Shown here: positions 25,801 to 35,900 of the stretch, piece after piece
How the letters are laid out: the number at the start of each line of letters is the position of its first letter
Numbering within the stretch: the first letter of the stretch is position 1
Notes under the pieces: model-generated
Databases searched by the model: none
What the model saw: the letters and a program-made list of their open reading frames with translations, nothing else
Told to the model about the DNA's origin: nothing
Program-made: the position numbers and the translations under genes
Assembly (NCBI GenBank): GCA_034696485.1
Contig: JAQIWT010000005.1
Location: forward strand, 31,355-95,354
Reading direction: 5' to 3'
From: Isohypsibius dastychi
Lineage: Eukaryota; Tardigrada; Eutardigrada; Parachela; Isohypsibiidae
DNA length: 64,000 nt

Positions 25801-28800
25801 TTTCGATAAGAATCCATACCCGAAAGATGACGACTTGGAAGACTTGAGTCGGGCGTTGAATCTGCCACCTCGGGTAATCACCGTCTGGTTCCAGAATGCC
25901 CGTCAAAAAGCTCGCAAAAGCTACGAAAATTCAACTCCACCGGAAGACGAGTCGTCATTACAACGAACCGCCGGATTAAACTATCAATGCAAGAAATGCT
26001 TCAAAGTCTTCCAAAAATTCTACGAATTCACTCGCCATCAGAAGAACCTCTGCACCGGCACTTCCGCCGGAAGTAGTCGTGATCTCGATGATTCGTGCAG
26101 TATCGCATCCGCTTCTTCCTTTTCATCCACAAAATTGAGTCCGGTTAAAACGAAAGCGGAAAATGAACTTCCGGTTCCACAACAACAACAACTTTGGGAT
26201 CCGAATTTGTCGGCAATGTTGGGCGGCTCGCCGTTTGTATTTCCGGGTCTATATCCACCGAACAGCCCGTTTGGTGTTCTGCAGATGGAGGCGATTTCGT
26301 CGCAGAATCAAGCGGGCGCTCCGTCATCTTCGACATCTTCGTCGCCGAATAAGAGGAGGGTGTCATCTGATGATGAGGGGGATGAGGAAACGCAGGGAAG
26401 TAAACGGGTCAGGACGACCATTTTGCCGGAACAGTTGGATTATTTGTATCAGCAATATAAATTGGATAGCAATCCCAGCCGGAAACAACTGGAGATTATT
26501 GCGGAGAAAACAGGTGAAATATCGAGTTATCAATATTTTGACTAATCTTTGTGGAAAATCCGTTTTTTTTGAAAAAATCTTCCATGCAAATTTGCGATTT
26601 TTCCGCGATTGTTTTGCAGTTAATTTTCGTCAATTGAGTAGTTACTAATATTTGTGTGAAAGTGGATGAAAATTCTGGTTGTATTGAAACGATGTAATAG
26701 CTGGAAATTTTTAAGAAATTTTCAAAAATTTCTTATTATTATTTATATTGTTTATTCGCTTCGTTTATTGGAATTGTTTACTCACTGGGGAAATTGTTTT
26801 GGTTGAGATGGGATTTTTGTGGCTCTTTTTTAATTTGCGCATTTTTTCTTGTTATTATTATTTATTTGATATTATTTATTCGCTGGGAAAATGGTTTCCG
26901 AAAGAATTCTGCGACTCATTTTTTTCGTTTTCGCGTTTTTTCTTATTATTATTCTTTATTCACTGGGGAGATGTTTCGATTAAGATAGAATTATTGTCAT
27001 TCCATTTTAATATTTTCGCACTTCATTTCAAAAATATTAAAAAATGTCCCTCCTGGAATTCAATTTTTTAAATTTGATGATATTGGTTCAGTGAGAAATC
27101 TGATAATTTCTCCAACCGGGAGCATTTTTTACAAATTTATAATTATTTGGTTTTTTTCAGGTATGAAAAAGCGCGTTGTGCAAGTCTGGTATCAGAACAC
27201 TCGAGCCCGCGATCGAAAAGGTCATCTCCAGCTCTCCCATCTCTCGATCAGCAAACGATGTCCAGTTTGCAAAATGCTCTTCAAAGTGCGAAACGCGCTG
27301 GAATCCCACATCTCCATCAAGCATGCCGACATTTATTGTAAGGGTGATATCAACATTGATGACCTCCCGGACACGGATGCCGAATCTGGGAATGAACGCT
27401 CGAATACATCAAGTCCGATCCCTGAACCCAGTAGCAGTCGGAGAAACCATTCTCCCGCACCTTCTTCAAATGCACCTTCGGTCACCGAATCGTTGAAACG
27501 GATGTATGCGGATGCTATGAAGAAATATATGCAGGCTGGACACGAATCTGGACAGATTGCCATGCCCATCGAAATGGCCACTTCCGCCTCCAAAGGTGAG
27601 AAAAAAACTGTTGAATAAATTTCATATTTTTTATTTTTTTGAAAAAAAAATTGTGATGGAAAACTACAGCATGAAAATCAGGCGTTAAACGAACAATTGC
27701 TTGTACCGGGGTAATTGATTGGATGGCGCACTTTGCAACCAAGAACGATGAATGTTAGTTTGAAATAAAGTTGCAACATAGAAGAACAAACAAATAAGCA
27801 GATGCAAGAAAATAAAGAAGACATTTTATGCTGAAGGGTTCATCAGCAGCTTCACTTGTATATTTACCAACTTTTTCGCCTCAAAGAAAATATAGCAAAA
27901 CCATAAATTAAACTCTAGCAAAATATAATTGCCATTGGAATTATTAATTTGAGCTTGCGAAGTACTATAGTGTGTGAAATTATTGACAGACACTTTTTGC
28001 CATCTTAAAGTTCACGGTTCATAATACTTTTCTTCCTCTCGTTCAAAAAACTCGGAAAAGTTTTCAAAAGACAAGAGAGGAAATCAGCTTTGTAGTATGT
28101 AATTAACGAGTCAAGCTCATCAAGGCCCGAATATGTTTTTCCATCTCACTCACCATTGTTTTCGAATGTCGCCAATGAGCCGGTTTTTTCTATAGAATTA
28201 TTAATGACAATAATTATTGATATGCTGCTTCAAAGTGCGACCTAGAAAATAATTTCATCTTGGCGTTAATTAGTTTATCGTAGCCTAGAGAGAATTAGTT
28301 GGCACGTCAGAACCATTCTTTCGATAACCTTCAAGTTCGACCTTTTTTTTTTTCACAAAATTTTACCAAATTGCGAAGAGAAATAATGAGCGGCGGAAAT
28401 GATGAGGAGCTCGATGCAAATTATCATCATAACATCTTTCGCAGCTTTTATTATTTCTTCTTCGCACTATCAACCAGGCCAAACATTATTCGTAATTAGT
28501 TGAAGCTAATTATATCCCCTCCGTTTCCGAGTCATGCATCGCAATTAAAGCCTTTAAAATTGCTCTTTGGAATATGGCAATTAATTGTATTAGAAATTAT
28601 GAAAATGTGCGTCATGCATTTGATTATTAAAGAAAGCGCGTTTGCAGCTGTGTCGCTTGGGCTTAGGACATAACATCCAAGTCTGCGATGCATTAATTCC
28701 CATCTTCCAGCTGTTTTAAAGTATCGAAAAGCATTTTTAAATTACACAAAAAGTGGAACTAATTAGTTTTGTCACTAAAATAATATTTTTAATTTTGATT

Positions 28801-31602
28801 GATTTTGTTATAGTGAGTTCATCGCATCGGGTGGAGAGTCCGTTGGATTTGTCAGCTCCTCATCACCAAAAGCCGACAAGCAGCATGAATTCAGTGTGTG
28901 ATGATTCAGGAGATGAGCGTGATAACGAAGGAAGTGAAGGCTCATCATTTGATCGTTCGATGGGCTCGAATATGAATATGTCGGGAATGAAGCCTGGAAA
29001 ACGATTTCGAACTCAAATGTCCAACGCGCAGTTAAAGGTGATGAAGCGGCTTTTTGCGGATTACAAAACGCCGACGATGGGCGAATGCGAGTTGATTGGA
29101 CGAGAAATTGGGTTGGCAAAGAGAGTTGTGCAGGTAAATTAATCCAAAGAAATAAAACTATGATTTCATCGAAAACAAACGCCATCTGGCGGGTTTCTTT
29201 CGAATAGAACGTTATCTTCACATCCAGATGTCTTGGAAAATACCGGGAAATTCAGTTTTTACTGAAATCGGTCAAACTAGATTTTCCATTAATTTATTTA
29301 GCAGAAATTAAATTATTTAAATTTTCTCATTTTCATTATTTTTTAATTATATCTCTAAATCATTATTTCTAATCATTATCTCTAAATTATCTTTCCTTTA
29401 GTATATCAAATCATCTCGTTAAATTTAATAATGGACTTACTGTTAGAGTATAATACTAAATAAATAAATTACGAGTTTATTTTATCACAAAAAATGGTTG
29501 AAATTTTCCGAACAATTTTTTTGATGTATTTATGCACCGTATTTTTTCTGGGCTTTGTGTTGATATTTTAATTTATATTTTCAATGTCTTCGGAAACTCT
29601 CGATGCTTTTCCAGTGATCTAATTCAGTAAAAAATGTTCTTATCATAAATTTCATTATTTTTTTTTCTCGTTTTTTTTTCTGGAACCTCGTATTTTTGGC
29701 ATCGAACTTCTGGATAGATCACTAATATATTTTTTCTGGATTTTTAGGTCTGGTTCCAGAATGCGCGAGCCAAAGAAAAGAAGAACCGACTCTGCGGCGT
29801 CGAGCCGGAAAAGTCGGCCACAGCTGATCACTGTCCATTATGCAAAGTGACCTATTCTTCTAAAATAACTCTCCAAGATCATCTCTTCACCAAAAGTCAC
29901 ATTGCCTTACTCAAACAAAGCGAAGACTGTCATGAAGGACCTTCTACATCGTCTTCACTGATTTCCCACATGACTTCCGGTTCGTCGAATGGGGTTCACT
30001 CGTCTTCCAGCAAAAGAAACGGGGAAGAGCGAATTGAACGAAAAAACGCGGAATCGACAAAAAAGTCATCGAATAATGTTGCGGCGATTAAAACGGAAAA
30101 TTTGATGGCGGCGCAGCAGAATGCGGCCATGATGAGCCCGTTTGGGGATTTGGGAGCAATGATGATGACGGACCCGAATATGATGGCTTATATGTATGCC
30201 AGCATGAACCCTTATTATGGGCAGGCTGCCGCCATGTCCGGTTTAATGAACCCTTATGCCGGTAAGATCAATTTTTTTAAATTAATTTTTCGGTAAATTT
30301 GAAAACTTTTTTTGTTTTTTTCGGATCTTGTTTTTTTGTTATGAAATATTTAAAAAACGATTTATGTTTTGTTGGTGCTTTGTTTTGGGTGTATGTATTT
30401 TAGTAATCAATGGCTTTTTGAAAATTACAGCTTTTTCGGTAAATTTAAATTGATTTTTTTGTTATTTATTCTTGTTATTTTTTTGTTGAGAAATATTGAT
30501 ATGACGTATATGATTTGTGTTCAGGTTATTGTTTCGTCTCATGTATGGGGAAATTCTGCGATCCATCGCTTTTTTACGATAATAATTTTTTCGGTAATTT
30601 TGAACTTTTTTTTATTGTTGTTGTTTTTTTGTTGTGAATTATTTATTATATGATTTTGATTTTTTATATTGATTTTCTTCAGGTATGTAAGATTCTCTAA
30701 TCCATCGCATTTTTGAAAATTATTAATTCTTCGGTGAATTAGATTTTTCTTCTTTTTTCTGTTCTTGGTTTTTTTGTTGTGAAATATCTAATATATGATG
30801 GATATCTTGAATATTAATTTTCAGGAATGCGGGGATTCTGCGATCCATCGCTTTTGGAAATTATTAGTTTTTCTCTAAACTTGAATTTTTTTCTTTCTTT
30901 TTATATTGTGTTTTTGTTTTGTAATTCTCAATTTATGATTTATATTTGATTATTGAATTTTTTTTCAGGTATGGGTGGATTTTACGATCCAACAGTTCAC
31001 GGAACGGCATTGGGGATGCTTCAACTTCCGCCGGGAGCTGGGGAGTTGATTGCCGCTAAATTGGCGACCTCTGATCGTTCGACGGTGAACCAAAGTGTCG
31101 CTTTCGCTCAAGATGGAAAGCGTTTGAGTGATCTCAAAGAATGTATCTCATCTTCGGATTTCGCATGTGCCAGTAGTACGCAAAGTGATATTGGTAATAT
31201 CTGCCGGAAGTGCCAAATGGTATTCCCATCGGAAGCCACTTGTAAAAACCACCAAACTGCGGTTTGTTATCCGGGAACTCGTGATGTCAAAAACGTGTTG
31301 AAACTCATGCAGGTAAGAATTATTCATCCTTGGAAATCATCATTTCACTTGAAAAATTGTTTCCGGTTCGGAGTTTCTCCAACATTTTTTTTATAAATTT
31401 CCAGATCCATTTCCAATGTTCTGCCTGCGAAAAGCAGTATCCGACCGTCTCGGAATTCAAAGCCCATTGCTCCACCGCATCCCACTTGAAGAACCGTCAA
31501 AGTTATTCTGGGACCGGAAGTGCATCCTTGAAGCGTCCTTCTTCCAATGCATCCTCTTTGGACGAAATCTCCTCGGGACGACGAGCTCGCCCGAATAACT
31601 GA
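16835..31602 (+). CDS. zfh-2: ZFHX3/4-type zinc-finger homeodomain transcription factor
   Basis: Exons 16835-17926, 17979-18893, 18987-19470, 21859-22997, 23199-23790, 24445-25148, 25781-26513, 27161-27595, 28814-29133, 29748-30261, 30969-31312 and 31405-31602 join in phase to 2,489 codons plus stop (2,470 if the in-frame intron 17141-17197 is removed). About 22 C2H2 fingers fill the N-terminal 1,350 residues and recur between homeodomains. Four homeodomains follow: HD1 ([11 protein letters not shown], helix 3 [15 protein letters not shown]), HD2 ([22 protein letters not shown]), HD3 ([27 protein letters not shown]) and HD4 ([23 protein letters not shown]). Order and spacing match vertebrate ZFHX3/4, so the homology is firm. 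ZFHX proteins are nuclear regulators of neural and muscle differentiation. HD1 and HD3 have Tyr where ZFHX3/4 have WF. HD2, HD3 and HD4 are each split by an intron. Confidence 0.95.
17141..17197 (+). other. Probable 57-nt in-frame intron in zfh-2 exon 1
   Basis: GTGAGAAAGA at 17141 and ATTTTCAG ending at 17197 bracket 57 nt with no stop, so retention or removal both keep the frame. Removal joins QFP to GKVIVNPDG, which reads like a conserved ZFHX motif block. The retained 19 residues look unconserved. Splicing is therefore likely, but retention would go unnoticed. Confidence 0.7.
19471..21858 (+). other. Large zfh-2 intron (2.4 kb)
   Basis: Intron between the exon ending GAAGAGTCTG and the exon starting GCATTCAATCC, phase 1 on both sides. 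It carries an AT-rich tract at about 20262-20475 (ATATATA and TATTATATTA units). Open frames inside it (for example a hydrophobic 103-codon frame at 19946-20257) have no recognisable domain and follow base composition. No nested gene is supported. Confidence 0.75.
20262..20475. repeat. AT-rich low-complexity tract in zfh-2 intron
   Basis: Imperfect TATAT, TATTA and ATTATG units over roughly 210 bp, with no coding content. Confidence 0.8.
25165..25725 (+). repeat. Degenerate tandem repeat filling zfh-2 intron 6
   Basis: The intron between homeodomain 2 halves is almost entirely short variants of TTTTCTAACAATTTCT and AAAATTTTCTAACC, repeated about every 25-35 bp. It looks like a decayed minisatellite. 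Nothing else is visible in it. Confidence 0.75.
27651..28745 (-). repeat. Right arm of 1.1-kb inverted duplication, in zfh-2 intron
   Basis: Reverse-complement copy of 11428-12522, with the same length to within a few bases. It occupies most of the 1.2-kb intron 27596-28813 that separates the HD3-C2H2 exon from the HD4 exon. No terminal repeats or transposase-like frame is seen. Confidence 0.9.
30262..30968 (+). repeat. ~145-bp tandem repeats with exon-start copies (zfh-2 intron 10)
   Basis: The intron is about five diverged units of ~145 bp. Each unit ends in a pyrimidine-rich acceptor-like TTNAG, followed by a GTATG/GAATG-like start, GATTCTGCGATCCATCGC, then TTCGGTAAATTTGAA and a TTTTTTGTTGTGAAATAT block. 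Units begin near 30402, 30525, 30683 and 30826. The real exon start at 30969 (GTATGGGTGGATTTTACGAT) aligns with these unit starts. Confidence 0.8.
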
Positions 31603-32123
31603 ATCTGTCTCATTTAATCTCCTCTTCATTTCTGTTTCCTATTATCAACGCAACAATCACACGAATCTTCCTTTTTTCCACACTCCAAAGATGTCCCCCC
31701 AACAATCGACCCCCCTGATGAATTTGGGCTCCCGATGACCCCCCGGAGAGTTATATATTAGGTTTCTTTCCATTTTTGCTTGTTTTATTTCGTTAAGGTG
31801 GGCAAAAAGAGTTTGGCAATAATCTCTGTGTTTTTAGTTTTGTTGGAGTTTTTTTCCGATTTCCGCTTCGAAGAGTTTGCGAGGGGGTTTTGATTTTGAG
31901 TCTCAATTTGTTATCCTTTGATCTGTACATGTTTTTATGGAGCAGCTTCCGTATTCCATATCTGAGTGTGTATCTGAAATTATCTTTGTCACACATTCAT
32001 GTTGTGTTTTTTCTTTCTTTTGTTATCTCATCACTTCCGCCGAAAAGTGTTCATTTTGAATTCCAGTTACCAGTGATACAGTTATTATATATTGGATGAA
32101 CTGCCTTGATTTCTGCAAATAAA
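31603..32123 (+). terminator. zfh-2 3' UTR with candidate poly(A) signal
   Basis: After the stop at 31600-31602 there is about 520 bp without coding potential. The first convincing AATAAA is at 32118-32123, inside GCAAATAAAGC. Earlier cleavage at a non-canonical signal is possible. Confidence 0.5.
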
Positions 32124-32349
32124 GCTGGAACGAAAATGAATCTGACGCGGCAAGAATACCAAATAATAGCTGTGTAAAAAACAACAACGAAAAACAGCGC
32201 GGAAAATACAGTGTCAAAATCCGCTTCGCAAACTAGAACGCGTGAAAGCGGTATGACTCCGCTTATATACTTCCAACGCTAAAACTACAGAGAGTGCGCG
32301 GGTGCTATTCGCTGGGAATCCATATGGTATCCAGGTAGAAAAGGTCGCC

Positions 32350-32381
32350 AATATCCACAGGATGTACATCCTGTGGATATT
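32350..32381. repeat. Perfect 32-bp palindrome
   Basis: The arm AATATCCACAGGATGT is followed immediately by its exact reverse complement, with no spacer. The wider flanks also carry an imperfect inverted pair with CATATGG near 32321 and 32410. It could be the centre of a foldback element or a dimeric protein-binding site. Confidence 0.9.
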
Positions 32382-32838
32382 TTCATTCATTCGCGCGATC
32401 TTGGAAATCATATGGCAACTTTCGTTTTCGAGATGCGCTATTTCAGCGTCGAATCCAGATCGTACCCAGCTGAAAGGTGTGTATCCATACCGCTATGCGC
32501 CTCCCTCAAACCATTGAGACGGAGTGGGTCCGCTTTATCGACATTGGCGGAAGCGAAGCGCTTATAAGGGTGTTGCCCTTCCAACTTCTCGCATTCCCCA
32601 AACAAACAACGACAAGCGCACCTGCTGTGTCCAGTTTTTAACTGACCCACAACATTCACACCCTTGGACTGGGCAACGTTGACCTGCTCATGCATTTTGG
32701 AGATGACTTCAACTCACTCGTCCAAACAAATCAAAATTTCTGAAGAAACTTGTGACCTCATCAAAACCACCATGGTGCAGTCCATCCGTTGGTGATTTAC
32801 AATTTTCTCAAAAACCGTCTTTGGAATTTGAGAAATTA

Positions 32839-33013
32839 GGCAGGTTTAGCTGCACCCCTAATCACTTGACGAACTTGTTCAGCTGACTTCGTCAAGTGAC
32901 GACGAGAAATTTGCAAAAGCCCGTCGTCTACGGGCTCACTTGACGAAGCTAGCAGCGGCAAAGTCACGTGTCAGTTCGTCAAGTCGCACTCGGGAGGTGC
33001 AGCTAAACCTGGC
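32839..33013. mobile_element. MITE, 175 bp, TA target-site duplication
   Basis: The ends are GGCAGGTTTAGCTGCACC and the reverse complement of GCCAGGTTTAGCTGCACC (one mismatch). The inner ends (CACTTGACGAAC / GTTCGTCAAGTC) also pair, as do several internal CACTTGACGAA/TTCGTCAAGTG blocks. TA dinucleotides at 32837-32838 and 33014-33015 flank the element. TA duplications are typical of Tc1/mariner-mobilised elements. No coding capacity. Confidence 0.85.
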
Positions 33014-33617
33014 TATTGTTTTTCTCTCACTGAACGTAGTTCTAACATCGCCTAGTCACAAAAACTTGGACAAACTAGACGGTTGTAAATGAAATAGGAC
33101 GCCGGTTAACAAGACTTCTGTATTTTAGTGCAACGAACTCAATTTACAAAACTGCCGTTGGTATGCGTGTTGAACAGATAAACGCGCCTCTCCTCTCCGG
33201 CCCCCGCCGCTCGACTCAATTCGGAATCGGATGAATAATAATGCTGCTGCGCAACGTTGGTTTGAAACTTTGAGTTGTGAATGAAAGGAAAGAAGAAAAG
33301 TCAGCCCCTGGGCTTCTATCTGAGAGATCGAGCACCGAATACCAACAGAAAGAAAAAGAGACCAGACCTCATTTCATTTCTCTCTCACTCGAATTTTCCG
33401 TCTCGCATACACGCCACGATTATTTTCAAAACTCACATCACAGTCCAGGTCACACTTTTGCACAACTTGCGACTGACTCTCCCGTGTTTCTTGGGGGCTC
33501 CTTCCCATTTACGCAGCATCATTCAACACTCACTCCGAATCGATCGTTTTGTGAGCTGCTAGCTTGTTGGTGGAACTTTGCCGCATTATTTTGTTGACAT
33601 CCGATTTCAAGGATATC

Positions 33618-35739
33618 ATGGCTGTTCGAATGCAGCGGGATTCATTAACTGCTCAAGATGTTGGATTGTCTTCGAATTCGCTGGAGAATGACTCAAAGAA
33701 TCGCAAGTCGTATACTTTGGACTTTAAACGACAGGTCATCAACTTCTATCATGCTCATGCAGGTACGTACGTTAAACGTCTTCAATGCACGGTTTCTCGA
33801 GAGCCGGGAATTTATATCGTGATTTGTTTGGGGTTTTAAAAAATCGATTTCGTCGGAGATTAAAGAGAAGGGTTTGCCGGACGGGTGTCAAATCGCTGAA
33901 TATTTATGGGCGGAATAAGAAAAAACGCGCTTGAACTAATGAGGCGCTAACGATGAATTTCCTGTTCGGGCGTTCTTTTTCGGGGAAATTGTTTCATTTT
34001 GGTTAAACATTTAATGATTTGTTTAATTTGAAATTTTTTACTTAGTTAGATTAAGTTAAATTAAATTGAATTTTTGTAATAACCTAAATTTCAATTTAGT
34101 TAAATTCTGATTAATTTTCAGCTCGCTCATTTCGTAGTTTCCAATTACATAGAATATTACTACTTTCAACTAAACGTGAAGGTTACAGGTAACATGTTTT
34201 GAAAGATGATTTTTCAACGACTTAACAAGTTAACAGCAATGTCTACTTTTCCACGAAACTGCATTTTAAAATCAAAGACGCATTTTCCGGTTATCGCCTC
34301 ATTACCATCGCTATAAATGTTTTCATTGGCCTTCTCTCTGAAACCAGAAAACAGTAAGATCACCGATTGATTGAATTTTTCTAAAAATCATGACGCGCAC
34401 TTTTTCCGTTCTAATCAGCAAGTCGCAGTTATTTTGGCAGCTTGACAAAAAAACTATTAAAATTTACCGACATTTTCCAGGAAATATTACTCTGAGCGCA
34501 AAAATGTTTGGCGTGGACCGGAAGATGGTTCGAAGTTGGGTTGAACAGCAGGATTTCTTCTGTCGTCCCACAAACGAACCGGAAGTCGAGACCGGAAGTG
34601 CATCATCTTCAGTGATCGCAACAAACCTCCAACTTCCGCCAGCAGCAGTGACCAAAGTCCAGTCTGTCATCACATCCGCCGGAAGTGGTCAGCGGAAGCG
34701 TTTGGAACGCACATTTTCTTCCGGCTCGTCAGCCCGTTATCCTGAGCTGGAGAAATCTCTTAGTGATTGGTGGTTCTCGCAAACGAATCGTGGACTCGAT
34801 ATTAAAGCCAAAGACCTCAAAGATCAAGCACTCAAATTGTATCAGGAATTGTACCCATATTCAAGTGACCAGGAATTCAAAGCTTCAACCGGTAAGCCAC
34901 AAAAAATCCCATGTCTCAAAAATTAAAAACGAAAAAAATTAAAATAAATATAAAACCAAAATAAAAACTACATCAAAAAATTATATCATAAGTGTTATAA
35001 CAAATTATTTAAAAAAATATCTGAATATTTGTGTATATAAAAAAAAATTAAGAATTAAATCAATATAAAATTCAAAAATTCAAAATGCATCTAATTATAT
35101 TAGAAGAAATTATATTCCAGGTTGGCTGCAAAGATTTATCACTCGCATGGAAAATGTCGGTGTCCCGGAAATCTCACAGAAAATCAACGGGAGCAATAAT
35201 GGGAACGGAGGTGGTGTTATAGTCAGTCCGAGAGCGCCGTATTTGAATATCGCACCTCGACCAGCGAAAACTCAGAATTCCCATTTCCGTCTACCGGAAG
35301 CACTCTCCATTCCGAATAATAAAAGATCGACACCGGAAGACAAGATTGCACCTCCCAAACGCTCTCGACCCATTCTTCCAGATCTGATGAGGAATTCTCA
35401 ACATATCGAACAATCTGGTACAATTGTGACGAGAAACATTAACGATGCAAAAAATGGCAGTTTAGAAGATTCTTGTTGAAATTTATTAAAAAACATTTTG
35501 TTCTTGTTTTTGGAATTTTCTGGACAAATTCGGAATTTTGAAAATATTAAACTCAATTCACTTTTTAATTTTCAGCTGATCAACCGGAAGTGAAATATTC
35601 TTCCATGTCGGACTCGGATCGCAATGCAATGGAGCGCCAAAATCAGGACGCTGACAAATTCTTCCAAGATTGCCATGATTTTTTAATTTATTTGGAAAAA
35701 GTCAGCCGAGATCTGGCCAAATATGCAGATGTTGATTGA
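33618..35739 (+). CDS. BrkDBD + CENP-B-type HTH DNA-binding protein
   Basis: Exons 33618-33762, 34481-34891, 35121 to about 35417 (or 35459) and 35576-35739. Residues ~30-80 (KSYTLDFKRQVINFYHAHAG, then NITLSAKMFGVDRKMVRSWVEQ) match the Brinker-type DNA-binding fold also found in POGK-like proteins. Residues ~125-195 (YPELEKSLSDWWFSQTNRGL, then GWLQRFITRMENVG) match the CENP-B/Tc5 HTH domain. No DDE nuclease follows; instead there is a Ser/Pro/Asn-rich tail and a short helical C-terminus (FFQDCHDFLIYLEKVSRDLA). It therefore looks like a host DNA-binding protein, possibly transposase-derived, rather than a transposon. The exon 3 donor is ambiguous: G|GTACAA or A|GTTTAG both fit the phase of the last exon. 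Confidence 0.85.
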
Positions 35740-35775
35740 AAGAACAATGCGAGAAGACAAACCACATTGAGTTTT

Positions 35776-35833
35776 TTTATTGAAGAATACGCGAATATTT
35801 TCATAGAAAAACATGAAGGTTTCAGTGAATAAA
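35776..35833. terminator. Crossed poly(A) signals of two convergent genes
   Basis: AATAAA on the plus strand (35828-35833) serves the BrkDBD gene, which ends at 35739. AATAAA on the minus strand (35776-35781) serves VPS72, which ends at 35901. Each signal lies beyond the other, so the two 3' UTRs should overlap by at least about 50 bp in antisense. Confidence 0.6.
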
Positions 35834-35900
35834 ATTAACCTCCAAAAACTGAATGAAGAAAAACAAGCATTTCCGCCGGAAACCATGTTGCATTTTTTTC

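Larger units (their letters stand above)
32124..33617. other. Spacer between zfh-2 and the BrkDBD gene
   Basis: No gene recognised. 32220-32700 is more GC-rich than the neighbourhood and contains a perfect 32-bp palindrome at 32350-32381. A TA-flanked MITE sits at 32839-33013. The short open frames here have no domain; some on opposite strands mirror each other only because of the palindrome. The last few hundred bases should hold the downstream gene's promoter and 5' UTR. Confidence 0.55.

Noticed and set aside
32220-32700. Possible decayed protein-coding transposon around the palindrome
   Set aside because: Frames on the two strands mirror each other because of the palindrome; no transposase motif is visible.
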